From positions 2,418,001-2,482,000 of the forward strand of contig JAKSGN010000033.1 of the NCBI GenBank assembly GCA_024180945.1: a stretch of DNA of 64,000 nt, read 5' to 3'. Below the pieces are notes generated by a model. It worked only from the letters and a program-made list of their open reading frames with translations. It had not been told where the DNA came from and did not search any database. Source of the DNA: Macrophomina tecta. Taxonomy: Eukaryota; Ascomycota; Dothideomycetes; Botryosphaeriales; Botryosphaeriaceae. Below, in pieces: positions 24,316 to 35,762 of the stretch. Each line of letters begins with the position of its first letter. The first letter of the stretch is position 1. Both the position numbers and the translations under genes were made by a program.

Positions 24316-25107
24316 ATGATGAACCTCTCCTTTCTCACTGTCTCTCTCCTAGCCCTAGGGGTTGCCTCTTTGCCCAGTGGCCTTCAAGAGCGCCAAGGTG
24401 TTCAGACAACTCGCAATGAGCTCGTTTCTGGGCCCTGCAAGGCCGTTACTGTGATCTTTGGTCGAGGAAGCTTGCAGCCAGGCAATGTTGGAGAGCTCGT
24501 GGGCCCGCCCTTCTTCATTGCCCTGAGCGATATCCTCGGAGCACAGAACGTTGCAATTCAGGGCGTTGATTACCCTGCAACCCTAGAGCAAGCAATGGCA
24601 GGCGGTTCACCAGAAGGGGCGGCAGAATTAGCGAGGCTGGCGAATCTAGCTTCAACGAAGTGTCCTCAGACACGGATTGTGCTATCGGGATACAGGTATG
24701 ATCTTTTGTCATTAACACCCTCTAAATTAAATATTTAATATCACATCTCGACTTATTCGCTGATGCTGTACGTAATTAATAGCCAAGGAGCTCAGATCAT
24801 CCATCTCGGCGCTTCACAGATTAACGGCGGGGCAAGAGGCAAAATTAAAGCTGTGGTAAGTGTTCACCCTGACGCACCACTCTCCCAGGACGAGAGAAGG
24901 ACGCTAAACAATTGTCAGGCCGTCTTCGGCGATCCGTACAACGGTCAGGCAATCGCCGGTATAGCGCCTGCCAATGTCAAGTCTTTCTGTGCTACTGGCG
25001 ACTACATCTGCAATGGCGGTACATCGTTCGACCCCAACGCGCACACCTCTTATGGAAAGGATGCTGTAGAAGCGGCATTTTTCGCGGCGGCACGTCTGGC
25101 TGCTTAA
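24316..25107 (+). CDS. Cutinase (CE5 serine esterase), three exons
   Basis: Secreted alpha/beta-hydrolase that cleaves ester bonds of the plant cuticle polyester cutin. Proposed exons are 24316-24695, 24783-24855 and 24919-25107, giving 213 aa, usual for the family. A signal peptide covers about residues 1-19. The oxyanion region is G-R-G-S-L-Q-P-G-N near 49-57. The nucleophile box G-Y-S-Q-G-A has Ser127, whose codon is split by intron 1 (87 nt, GTATGA...TAG, CTGAT branch site). Asp179 sits in C-A-T-G-D-Y-I-C and His193 in P-N-A-H-T-S-Y. Intron 2 (63 nt, GTAAGT...CAG, branch GCTAAAC) is in frame and open; removing it restores the family sequence A-V-A-V-F-G-D-P-Y-N-G-Q and removes an odd fifth Cys, leaving pairs Cys41/116 and 175/182. 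Two adjacent ATGs open the gene; the first is used here. Acetylxylan esterase is the main alternative. Confidence 0.92.
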
Positions 25108-25466
25108 GGTTCTGCCTTTAAATTTCGGAAACGTTCCTCTCTCTTCTCTCTGATTTGGGCATTCCGAAGCATGCTTTCACCAGATGTGCCACATCCATGC
25201 ATTCGCTCATTGGGGAGTGCCTCCATTCGAAAAATGATGGAATACAGGCTCAATTCGTCAGACTATTTCCTTACGGCCTTAGGCATTACTCATTTCTCAA
25301 ACCTTCTGCACGGCAATACGGAGGTGCATCAGTCATGCCCAATACCCTCGTACATTGCTGTCAGACTATTTTACCTTACTGACTTCGCCATCACATTCTT
25401 TTGGACATCAAGATCAGTATCTACTATTTGCTATCTCCTTACAACTCCTCATCTTCACAAGCTTTG

Positions 25467-25592
25467 GATAGCAATATCGGCTTCCATTCTCCTTGGTTAC
25501 TCAAGCACTCATTTATGCATATAAGCAAGCCTGCCTACCTCCCTCTAGGAGATAGGTAGAATATACTCTTTCTAACCTTACTACTCCTTTCT
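25467..25592 (+). repeat. About 130-bp dispersed repeat, copy 2
   Basis: Direct repeat of 22544-22672. The two copies bracket the cutinase gene about 2.9 kb apart. It lies at the right edge of the gene island, just before gypsy LTR sequence. A shorter look-alike (CCTGCCTACCTCCCTCTCCC) occurs at about 35680, upstream of the lectin gene. Confidence 0.65.
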
Positions 25593-25689
25593 CCTTAAAT
25601 CCAATAAAAACCTAAAAGTGTCGCAGTTCGTAGACTGCAGTCTAATGCGCAGGATATCCTCGCGTGCAAGGGAGAGAATCTAGTTATTA

Positions 25690-25975
25690 CGGCGCAGCCT
25701 CCACAGGGTAGGGAATAGGCAGAATAAGGGAATAAAGCGGGGCGTAGATACGCGCCGCAGAAAGATCCACAGAGAAAGTCACGTAAATTATATAACGCTA
25801 AGCATTAATCTATAGGCTCTCGCCTAGGTAAATATAGATTAAATAGATTAACCCCCTTTAATCTCTATAATCTATCTCCCCCAGAGATAGATTAATAAAA
25901 TTAATACTAGATTATATATACTCTTCTACTTATATATAAACTATACTTCTTAGATAGCTTTAACCTCCGTAGTTA
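25690..25975 (+). repeat. Gypsy-2 LTR-like fragment, lightly mutated at its start
   Basis: Starts TATTACGGCGCAGCC and shares that start with 26111 (TATTATAGCGCAGCC) and 27817 (TATTATAACGTAGCC). It shares its end (TATATAAACTATACTTCTTAG) with the sequence split by the solo LTR at 28053. It is immediately followed by another LTR-like start, TATTACGGACCCC. The first 110 bp keep CA and GC content; the rest is AT-rich. Confidence 0.55.
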
Positions 25976-26110
25976 ACTATTACGGACCCCACGGGCAACG
26001 GTCCTGTATGGGTAAATATCCCCTAAGATATAGAAACCCTTATAGAAGAGAATCCCATAGAAAAATATTAGTTACTAAGAAACGAGACTTAAGAAGCTTA
26101 GTTAAATATA
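25976..26110 (+). repeat. LTR-like fragment similar to a Gypsy-1 LTR start
   Basis: Begins TATTACGGACCCCACGGG, resembling TGTTACGAACCCCAGAGG of the Gypsy-1 LTR. It is cut after about 135 bp by the Gypsy-2 LTR start at 26111. Probably a nested or truncated LTR. Confidence 0.4.
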
Positions 26111-28052
26111 AGTAATATATTATAGCGCAGCCTATATAGAACCCAGGTAAGAAAAATAAAAAGAATAAGCGGGGTGCCTACGTGCCCGCGAGAAAGATCT
26201 ATTAGTAGAAAGTTATATAAATCCTAGTTTAACTATTTAAAGCCTTAGCACTCTAAACTCTTAAACTTATAAAGTTTAGACATTTAACTACTTAGTAGAA
26301 TAAACCTACGAACTATTAGATTATAGCGCTAAATAAGAGTTAACTAACATATTTTTATTCTTTACTAACTATAGGTTTAAACTAAATATATATAGAGAAG
26401 CTATTCTAAGTAGAAAATTAGCCTAGAAAAGTATTCTTAAGACTAAGTAGCTAAGAGAATTATATAAACCTATTAGTTTTAACCTTAAATATATATAAAT
26501 TATAATATCTAAATACTATAATAGATGGTACTAGGCGGTACTAAACTTTAAAAGAGGAAATAAAGTATATCTCTTTATAAAAAATATTAAATTAAAGCGA
26601 CTGAGTAATAAATTAGATTTTAAAAAAATTAGTTTATTTTAAATTATAGAAAAACTTACAGAAGTTATATATTAACTTAAATTATCTAATATATAAATAA
26701 ATTCTATTTTCTATATAGTAATACTTAAGCTAGTACTAGAAAACGCTACTATTCTAGAAACTTAGAAAGAGATTATACTAGAAAATTCTAATACTAAAAA
26801 AAACTAGTACCTAGTTAAAAATATTCTAAACTATAAATAATTTAAATATTAGCTTAAATATCTTATTAAATAAAAAGAATACGGGAATAAAGATAACTAA
26901 TAGATATTAAAGAATAATATATATCTAGATCTTATTATAAAATTCTATTACTAGAACCTAGATCTTTTATAAAAATAAGATTATTTCTAAAGAAGAATAA
27001 TAAAAAACCTTTAAAAACTATAAAATTAAGAGCTAGGCGAGAATTTATAGGCTTAGAAGAATATAAAGACCGTATACTAGCTATAGACTTACTAGTAGAA
27101 TTAGTAGACTTAGTCTTTTATAGTATAGTAAGCCCTATTAACTTATAATATAGCTATTTTAATATAGATAAGCCCTCTAAATTCTTAGGATTAGATAATT
27201 TTTTAGCTACTAATTACTTTAATAGCTTTTAATTCTTTATTTCTAGAGCTATAATATTCTCTAAGAAATATTTATAATTAAAAATAAAGAAACTATAATT
27301 CTCTAGTAACTTCTACTATTTTTAAAGGCATACTAGCTTTAAAAAAAATATAAAAATAAGATTATAATCTCTTTAATACCTCTAAGGTTTTTTAGAAATT
27401 ATAATAAGTAGTCTTCTTCTTAGAATAAATTTACTCTTATTAATGGTGTAGATAATTTACTATTAGAATATTAGTAGAAAAAAAATAAAAAAATAAATTC
27501 TTACTACTAGATATAGAAATTCTCTAAGCCTTATATATAGTATAACTACGGGCTATGTACTTTTTATAATAAAATAATTAAGGATTAATTCTATAAACAT
27601 ACCTATTAGCTAAATAATTAAAATAAGTATATATAACTAAAGTAAAAAAATTAATAGTGGTTAATAGCTTAGCGTAATAAGTTAACTTATTATAAGAATA
27701 TTTTATACTAGCTATAATAAAAAAAAACTTATTAAAAAAAAGAAATTATAGTAATAAATAAATTATAGCCTTTATAAAAAATCTTCCAGCTAAAGATTCT
27801 TAAAAAAGAAAATAGTATTATAACGTAGCCTATATAAAACCTAAGTAAAAAGAATAAAAAAAATAAGTAAAACATTTATATATTTATAAAAAAGATTTAC
27901 TAGTAGAGAGTTATATAACTTCTAATTTAACTATTTAAAACCTTAGTACTCTAAACTCTTAAACTTATAAAGTTTAGGTATTTAACTACTTAGTAGAATA
28001 AACCTATAAACTATTAGATTATATATATTTTTTATTTATATATAAACTATAC
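26111..28052 (+). mobile_element. Gypsy-2, LTR plus integrase C-terminus and 3' LTR (degraded)
   Basis: A second gypsy family. LTR-like sequence at 26111-26325 is repeated at 27817-28023, including the inverted AACTCTTAAACTTATAAAGTTTA segment and AGTAGAATAAACCTA. Between them, at about 26555-26700, the plus strand encodes K-V-Y-L-F-I-K-N-I-K-L-K-R followed by L-D-F-K-K-I, the integrase GPY/F region. A purine-rich tract ending GAAAATAG (27808-27816) precedes the right LTR. Heavy RIP-type stops throughout. The solo Gypsy-1 LTR interrupts the right LTR at 28052. Confidence 0.65.
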
Positions 28053-28795
28053 TGTTACGAACCCCAGAGGACAAGGGCTTTATGACCCCACGGGTAGGAA
28101 GCCCGCACGGGAAAAGGCACCGCAGGGACCAAGAACCCTCACGGGCAGCAGAGCCGCACGGCCGGAACGCCCGCACGGGAAACCCAGCCTCAAGGGAAGG
28201 CGGCACGTACGGCCCCGAGCCAGGCAGCAACAGAGGCCCGCACGGGAACGACGCCCGCGCAGCACAGCGACTACCCGGAAGAATAGCAGGACCGAGTTCC
28301 CGCAGGGGAAAGACACCCACAGGGAAAGGGCACAGATCCAGGAAACCGACTTCGGACACAAGGGACGAACAAGAGAATGTCGAACATGTCGTCCGCTCAT
28401 CAGGGCAGAAGTCGGGTTCCGGAAAACAGGCCTTAGCGCCCAAGTCACGTGGGACCCACCGGGCCCACTGGATAACGAAGGATCACGACTATCCTCCACG
28501 ACGCTTGGATAACCAAGGATGCCAACTATCCACCACTATCCACAGATTGCTACACATTTCCTACAGTATATAGACACACTCCTTAGATAGTACTTTGACC
28601 TTCGTGGTCAACTCAAGATTCCAATACAGACTTATTGGAGGTAACAAGCCTGACGCGCACCGCGCACCAACCTATCACGTGACCGCTACCCATCGTTCCA
28701 ATCCTTTACCCTTCTCTTGCCCTTCAAGGTAAACCCTACCGCTACCTGACCCTACTAGGTGACTCCTAAGCCTAGTGGAAGAGGCCGCCGTTACA
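28053..28795 (+). repeat. Solo LTR of Gypsy-1, almost free of RIP
   Basis: A 743-bp LTR from TGTTACGAACCCC to GGCCGCCGTTACA, flanked by the perfect 5-bp duplication TATAC (28048-28052 and 28796-28800). No internal region is attached, so it is a recombination-derived solo LTR. Unlike all other Gypsy-1 LTRs here it is GC-rich and keeps CA and TG, so it gives the near-original LTR sequence. A TATA-like GTATATAGAC lies near 28566. The motif CCCGCACGGG occurs at 28102, 28170 and 28237. Open frames inside (for example 163 codons) are fortuitous. Confidence 0.93.
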
Positions 28796-28800
28796 TATAC

Positions 28801-31376
28801 TTCTTAGATAGCTTTAATCTTTATAGTAAACTTTTTTAATAATAATTTAGTATATTATTAGTAATATAGTTTTTATATATAGTACTTAGTTTTATTATAT
28901 ATTTAACTTATTCTTACTCTCTTCTTATATCTATTTAAAAAAATTCTTTATAGGTTTCTTCTTTCTTTAATATTTAGATCTTTAGAGATAGAGTTTTACT
29001 TATTATACTTTAACTACTATTCTTCTAAGAAGAGAAAGACTCTAAGATTAAGTCTTATTAGATAAGATATTACTCCCTAATAAGTTTAGAAAATAGTAAT
29101 AGTACTAGAATCTTAGATAGAGGTCGACCTAGTAGAAAGTTAAATTTAGAATATCTAAGAGCTAGCTTAGTCTATATAGTAAATAAAGCCTACTAGAGCT
29201 AAGCTTTTATAGCTTATTAAAAAGCTAAAGGCTTAGAATACTTAACTAATTAAATATATAATAAAGCAAAGTACTATTAAGATTAAAGTAGTAGTATCTA
29301 AAAAGTTTAATAGAAATAAAAAGAAGCTCTAATTTTTTTTATTTTAAATATAATACTATCTCTAGTTTAACTAAGTATAGTTTAATAATAATACTAAAGT
29401 AGTACTCTTTATATTAACCTACCTTAGAGAAATAGTAAAAGTATAGATAAAATTATATCTTTATAACTATTTAGCTAATAAATACTCTCTTAAGAAAAAT
29501 AAGAAAAGACTAAAAAAATCTTTAATATCTATATAAAATTTATAAATAATCTTAAGACTATTTTTAATAATTAAAATAAAGTTTATAAAGTCTTTAATAA
29601 TATTATAACTATTAAATAACTAAGATCTATAACTATATATATCTAAGTTTTAATAGCTTACTGCCTATCTTAAATAGTTAGATAAGACTTTTTACAACCT
29701 CTTTTATAAAGACCTAAAAAAGAAAGTTAAAAAAAATATAATTATTTATAAATACTTCTCTATTTTTAGAAGATAGTAGACCTTATATCTTAAATTAATA
29801 ATTATATATATAAATAGAAAATAAGTTCTTAACTAGCTAATATCTTAAAGCCTTACTATAAAAAAATAATTTTTAAAGATAAAGATACTATAGCCCTTAA
29901 TATAGCTAACTAATAGAATTCTAAGATAAATAATAATAATAGTTAAAATAATAATAAGAAACCTAAAAAATCTAATCTAAACTAAATAAATAAGTAGAAA
30001 TAGCGCTATAAAAATTAACTTTATATTATTTATAGTAGTAATAAATACTTCTCTTCTAAGTATCTATAGAATCTTTATAATAAAAAAGATAAAAAGTAGA
30101 CCTTAAGCGCTTAATATAAAGTATTAGTTATATTTTACTAAGATAACTATAATATACTATACTAAATAGCCTACTATAATAATAACTATTAAATATACTA
30201 AAGTAGTAAAGATATATTAGAATAGTATCTCTATAAACCTTAATAATTTACTATAATAACTAGAAATAAAGAAGTTATTAAGGCTAATAATATTATTAAT
30301 AGCTTTTTTTAGATAAAGAACTTATAAATAGCTAGACTAAAAAACTATATAATTTAATAAATAGTAAAGTAGAAGCTATACTAGACTTTATAACTTTTCT
30401 AAAACTTAAGTATTTTATAGCTAAGTATAGAATTAGCGTAGAAATAATAGACGAAAATAATTATTTTATCTAGATAATCTAGATTTTCTATAAGAGAGGA
30501 TTAGTTCTTATAGTATTATAAATATAGTACTAAGAGACCCTCTAGAAAACCTAAATTAAATAAGATAAAAGAAAGTATAAACTTATTATTATAATAAAAA
30601 TTATACTTATAATATTTTATTATTAAGAAATAACTATTTAATAATAAATAAACTATAATAGTCTATAAAAAATAGCTAAAGTACTCTATGTATATAAAAC
30701 CACGATAATCTAGAATTATATCTTATAATAGATATTTAAAGAAACTTTATAATTCTCTATCTTTTATTACTAAATATATAATAGTAGAATCTACTAGTAC
30801 TAATAGTAGAAATTAGATAAATAGATAAACTAAAAATAAATCTATATCTATTCTAGTAAATAAAAGAACTATATCTATAGTAAAGTCTATAGCTATTTAA
30901 AGCTAAAAAACTAGATAGTCCTAAAATATTAGAATTAATCTAGGAACTATAGTCTAGGTTTCTTTATATAATATTATATATATTAAATATAGGAACTCTT
31001 ACTAGAAAAAAACTTTAGAGATAATTTAAAATTACTAAAGTTTTATAAGAATATATAATCTTAATATTAGTTAATAGTAGATTAAGTAAAGACTTTATCT
31101 ATAATAAACTAGTATAAGAATTAAATATTTCTTATTAAAAAAAGAAAGAACTCTATTCTTCTAGTAAATTTAATAAAAGAAATACCGACTATAAAAAAAA
31201 TAGATATGTATTAAAATAGAAAAATTTTATTAGAAATTAATAAATACTCTAATTAGATTACTCTTAATATTTAAAGAATTCTAGAATATAATATTATTTT
31301 TAAAATATTTTAGTTTAGGATTTATAACCCCGTTATTAACTAGGTAAGAGATATACTTATTCTATAATAAAAAATT
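28801..31376 (+). mobile_element. Gypsy-type gag and following sequence, RIP-destroyed
   Basis: It continues the LTR split by the solo insertion (TATACTTCTTAGATAGC). From about 29300 the plus strand then shows a gypsy gag: K-K-F-N-R-N-K-K-K-L, then N-N-N-T-K-V-V-L-F and T-Y-L-R, with TAG/TAA at likely Gln/Trp positions. Downstream to 31376 I see only degraded sequence; reverse transcriptase could not be located. The order integrase-LTR-gag suggests two elements sharing one LTR. Fot1/pogo copy 1 inserts at its right end. Confidence 0.6.
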
Positions 31377-31378
31377 TA

Positions 31379-33231
31379 ACGTGTTTCACCACCGAGCCGT
31401 CCAAACCACCGAGCCGTCCACTTCCTCACCAACATCACACTTTGAACTCAAGTTATTCAACACAACACAAAAATTTCAATAAACTAGTAGCGATCCTAGA
31501 TTACTCAGTACCTGTTACCTCCTCTGTACAAGTCCGTCTGTTGTGCCCGGTCTTGCCGCAGTTCCCACAGCGCCGTTGAGCCCCCTGCGCGCCCTCTGCG
31601 CGAGCCTTCTTAGAGGGCTGTTCGCTGCCCTCTGCCCCCCCAGCGCCCTGAGGATTAGATAGCTGACCGCCGTCTACCATTGTTAGCGTGCCCCGATTCT
31701 GTACGTACTTTCTTTTACGCTGTTTCTTCTTGTTTGCGGCCTCTGTGGCCCTTTGAAGGGCAGAGAGTTCGTCGCGTACTAACACAGCAGAGTGCACCAT
31801 GAATGACGCGCCTTTTACGAGCGATTGAAGCGATCCACGCGCCTCTGTAGGTGAGGAGCTGCAATACTGCCTTATCTGCTGATAAAGTAGCCTTGATTGG
31901 GCCTCTAATTCGCGCATATTGCTGGGCGTTTTGGATTCCCATGGGACAGCCTCTGGTGCAGGCGGTGTAGGCGTACGAAGCCTGACATCAACCTTCGATA
32001 ACACAACCTGCGGGTCGAGCGGCACCAAGCCAGCTCCTCGGAAGCTTGCACAGATATTCTCCTTTGTGAACACCTTGTAATAAGCCGCCTTGTACGCCTG
32101 TATAAAGGCTGGTTTGTCGATTTTTGTGGCCATCAAGCGCGCCAAGCCTGAGATCTAAGAGCGGTACGCCCGCTTTAACGGCGAGAAAATGCCCACATCA
32201 AGCGGCTGCAGGAGGTGCGACGAATGCGACGGCATACAGACGGTAATAATCTTCTCCTCCTTGCACAGATCCTAGAACTCAATTAAGTTATAGCTCTCGT
32301 GGCCGTCGATTATGAGCAGCCGGTACACCCCCACAGTACGCGACTTTATATGCGCGTTAAAGTGCTCTAACCACTTCACTCCAAGCTCATTTATCGTCCA
32401 GCCGTTGGCGCTGACAGCAACAACCCAGTCCTCCATGCCAGAGGTGTCTTCGTACCAAGTGTTAATGTGGTTCTTGCCGGCGAAGATCGTAAAGGGTGGG
32501 ATCGTCCAACCGAGCGCGCTAATCGCGTTAATAACTAAAGTCCACTCGCGATTGCCTGGCTAGATAAATTTTCGTTTTCCGCGCCTTTCAGAGCCTGTAA
32601 TAACTAGCAGAGAGCCTATTACGCCCATCATAAAGCCAGTTTCATCAAAGTTGTACGTATCCTCGTCTAGGATACCGTACTTCTCCTTCACAGAGCGAAC
32701 GAGGTCGAACTACCGCTCGATAACCACTGGGTCCTCGTTTAAGGCTCGCTGGCGATCGTACGCGCGAGTCCAGCACGTTTTGAGCTCATCTCTGCGGCTG
32801 ATGAACCTGTCTGGCTAGTTCTTGCCCACGGTACCCCCGTCGCGCTCTGCCAGCAATTTGTTGGCCATATCACGTAGTATATCCTTGGAGGGCGGAAACC
32901 CTCTCGAATCCAGGTCCAGTATACGCTCGACAATCGCGCCTTCTTCATGTTTGGTAAGCTTCTTGCCGTTAGGCACAGCTTCTACGCGTGGTATGGCACC
33001 TGCGCGTCGGTCGCGTACGGTTGATCGGGGAGCAAGGTACTCGCGACAGGTAGCTCTTTCGCTGTGCGACGCGTGGGTATCAATAGATTGGATAGCAAGG
33101 TTAATATACTGAGTTTTCTGGGATGATTTCATAGCGTTGTGGTGATGCATCGTGTTGAGTTTTCATCCGATGCGTTTTTGGTGAGGAAGTGGACGGCTCG
33201 GTGGTTTGGACGGCTCGGTGGTGAAACACGT
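31379..33231 (-). mobile_element. Fot1/pogo DNA transposon, copy 1 (defective)
   Basis: An 1853-bp element with 54-bp perfect terminal inverted repeats (31379-31432 and 33178-33231) beginning ACGTGTTTCACCACCGAGCC. TA is duplicated on each side (31377-31378 and 33232-33233), the known Fot1/pogo target. Each TIR carries the motif CCGAGCCGTCCA twice. The transposase gene fills the minus strand. Confidence 0.95.
31501..33150 (-). pseudogene. Fot1/pogo transposase with five premature TAG codons
   Basis: Same length and frame as the intact 550-aa transposase at 44725-46377, but with in-frame TAG codons at 32815, 32710, 32560, 32272 and 32155 (lowest plus-strand coordinate of each). At these positions the intact paralogue has Trp, Trp, Gln, Gln and Gln. 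All five need one C-to-T change in a CpA context on one strand or the other, the RIP signature. The acidic catalytic boxes N-F-D-E-T-G-F, L-I-I-D-G-H-E-S and Q-P-L-D-V-G are intact, as is a C-terminal knuckle C-G-N-C-G-K-T-G-H-N-R-R-T-C. The rest of the element keeps normal composition, so RIP was light. It cannot make a full protein but could be moved in trans. Confidence 0.93.
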
Positions 33232-33233
33232 TA

Positions 33234-34690
33234 GTATAGACGAATTTATTCTTAATATAGTTCTTAAGTTCCTCGTAGTAGAGTATATATAAGACCTCGT
33301 TATTCTATTTAAGATATAAGGCATATAGTTAAAATCGGGTAGTATAGTTAGTAACTAATTTAGTTTATTTTAGGTAGTAGATTTAATAGATAGTATCTTA
33401 GTAGTAATTCTTATTATTAAATATAGTATGTAGTACCTTAGTAAATTTTTTAAAACTATTAATAATTTCTTTAGTTTTCTTATATAGCTTAGTACTATTC
33501 TAGTTAATCTAGTATAGCTTAAACTATCTAGTAGTATTACCTCTTAGGTAAAAGCTAGCGAATAGTACCTTCTAGATATTATCTTAAAAGGAGATTTAAT
33601 ATATATAAAAGTATATTTAGATTTATTATAGAAATTTATTTAGTTACCTCTTAGCCCTATTAAATATATTTAGGGCCTTAATTTTTAGTTTAAAGACTAG
33701 GGGTGCGACTAGACCCGCGGATTTAGGATTTAGGACGGGTTCCTATATAATTTCTTAGTTAATTATTAGGGTCTATATCGGATAGGTAGTTAGGAAAGTT
33801 AGGATTTAGATTAAATAAGCTATTTATTTAAATTACTCTCGTTAGCCGAGTTTAAGGTATTATATAGTAGCTTAGAGATTCTAGATAAGCTTATATAGTA
33901 CCTATATAGGGTCTTAAGGTTAAGATTAGATTAGGGGTTATCTCTTAGTTATAGGTATATCTTTCCCTTAGGGGTTATACTAGGGTAGAAAATTTCTATT
34001 ATTTATAGTTAGTATTCTTTACTAGGTAATTACCTCTAGTACCTATAGAGTAGTAGTTAAAGTATTACGCTAATACTTCTTTCTAGGGAAGGTCCGGTAT
34101 ATCGTTAAATAACTTAGGCTTTCTAGGGACTATTATAGTAGGTAAAGAAGATTTATATAATAGTAGAATAAAGATTAATTAATAAGTTAATTATAAGGGT
34201 CCTATCTACTATAAACGAGTATAGCCTATATATATAGAATATTTAGTTAGATTACAGTAGATTACTAGCTAGCTTACTATAATCTAGTAAGCTAAGTAAT
34301 CTATAGTTAGTATACTAGAAATAGATCTACCTTCTACTCTTTAGAGTATAATCCGGGCTAAGAATTTCTTATTTCGAGAAATTAAAATCTTTTTTAGAAA
34401 GTAGAACTGCTCTTTCTTTATTTCCTCTAGCTAGTATTATAATAGTATAAGTATCTTAAGGATATACTAGGGCCTATTATTCTAATAATTAAGAAAGTTA
34501 TAAAGAAAAATAAGATTATAGTAACTTATATATATACTAAAAATATATTTATAGATAGATTAACTAAGTTTCTTATCTATAAAAGGTTTAAATAATTTAA
34601 GAAATATCTAAATATTAGTAAGTAAGACTAAAATGCTTAAAAATAATACCTTTAATAAAAAACTAAAAAAGTATATTATTATATTAGTAA
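33234..34690. other. AT-rich RIP-mutated stretch, unclassified
   Basis: TA-rich sequence with stops in all frames. No LTR end or domain motif was recognised. It ends at about 34690, where composition turns normal at the second gene island. Confidence 0.55.
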
Positions 34691-35762
34691 CTAACTTAAT
34701 ACTAAGGGTTAGCATCGTGGCTAGGAGGTGTATTAGAGGGCAGAAGGTTCCAGGGCAGCCGCTAAGCCGGTTTAGGTTTAGGTTGTTTGCTTCATTAGCT
34801 TAGTCAACACCAAGCGCTGGCCCTTATGGCCAACGCTGGCTGCTTCCTTCAATCAACCAACCTTTCTTCTCTCTAGTTTGGTTCAACAGATTGTAACGTG
34901 GCCGAGCAAGTGAAACAGAGGACTGCGTACCTGATCAGCAAGTCGGTAGGGAGTAGGTGGCGATGTCGAAGAAGGCTAGGATGGGGGCGCGATCGGATAG
35001 CACACCTGTGGGAGAAGTAGACAAAGGTTCACGGGCGTGATGGACGAGGTCGAATGATGGTGGCGGGGCGGAGAGATGGAGTGCGAGGGGAGTTGATGCA
35101 AGGTCGAGTCGCAAGTTGAGGGGGCTGGGCTGAGTCAGGCAGCGCAGCCAATCGAACGGTGCCTTTGCTTGTCGACGTCAGCATTCCTGCCTAACTAGTC
35201 ATCTTTGGAGCGACAATGTAACCAAGTGATTTCTGCTAGTCCACTGAGAGCTCAGAAAAATTGCCTCCTCTTGTAATTAGCATGATTCCCAGGCGAGAAC
35301 AGCCAAGGCTTCTTAGTCCGCATTTCCGCCACGCTACCTGTACGTCAGCGGCAAGGGCTTCAGGCAACAGTGCGGGGCAATAGCTTGAACGCAAGCTCAA
35401 TGATTTAAGCCCTAAAGAGCATGTCAGTCCGGTCGCACAACATGAAAGGCTTCCCACGCGCTCTTTCGCCTATCGCGAATGCAACGTCAGCTCACGTACG
35501 TTGGCTAAGGCGTTTGTTGTACAATGAAAACGATCAGCGATGATCGAGCTTAAAGGAGCTTGTTCAGGTCTGCAGATCTCGGCCCCTCCGCGAGATAGGC
35601 TACTGGCTCCCAGCTCGCAAGATACCTGGGATGGGCGGGGGCTGCACTATGCCATTTTCCTTCCTGGGAGCAGCAAAACCTGCCTACCTCCCTCTCCCTC
35701 ACACTAATTCTCACACTCGACGATGAGGTTATGGTCGGAACTCATTTCCTCGTTCGCTCGCA
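34691..35762. promoter_or_regulatory. Island edge: possible 5' end of a lost minus-strand gene, and lectin promoter
   Basis: Normal composition without a long frame. Read on the minus strand, 35140 down to 34715 looks like a 5' leader: a C/T-rich stretch (CTCTCCGCCCCGCC), a CCCACAG acceptor-like word and then an ATG at about 34713, directly before the AT-rich boundary. The gene body, if any, is replaced by mutated repeat. The right part would serve as promoter of the lectin gene. All of this is inference. Confidence 0.35.

Noticed and set aside
25631..25644. 14-bp perfect palindrome TAGACTGCAGTCTA
   Set aside because: Too short to support a function and not repeated at other island edges.
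28082..28573. 163-codon plus-strand frame, with overlapping minus-strand frames of 135-139 codons
   Set aside because: It lies wholly inside the solo Gypsy-1 LTR. The frames are open only because this copy is GC-rich and unmutated, and they match nothing.
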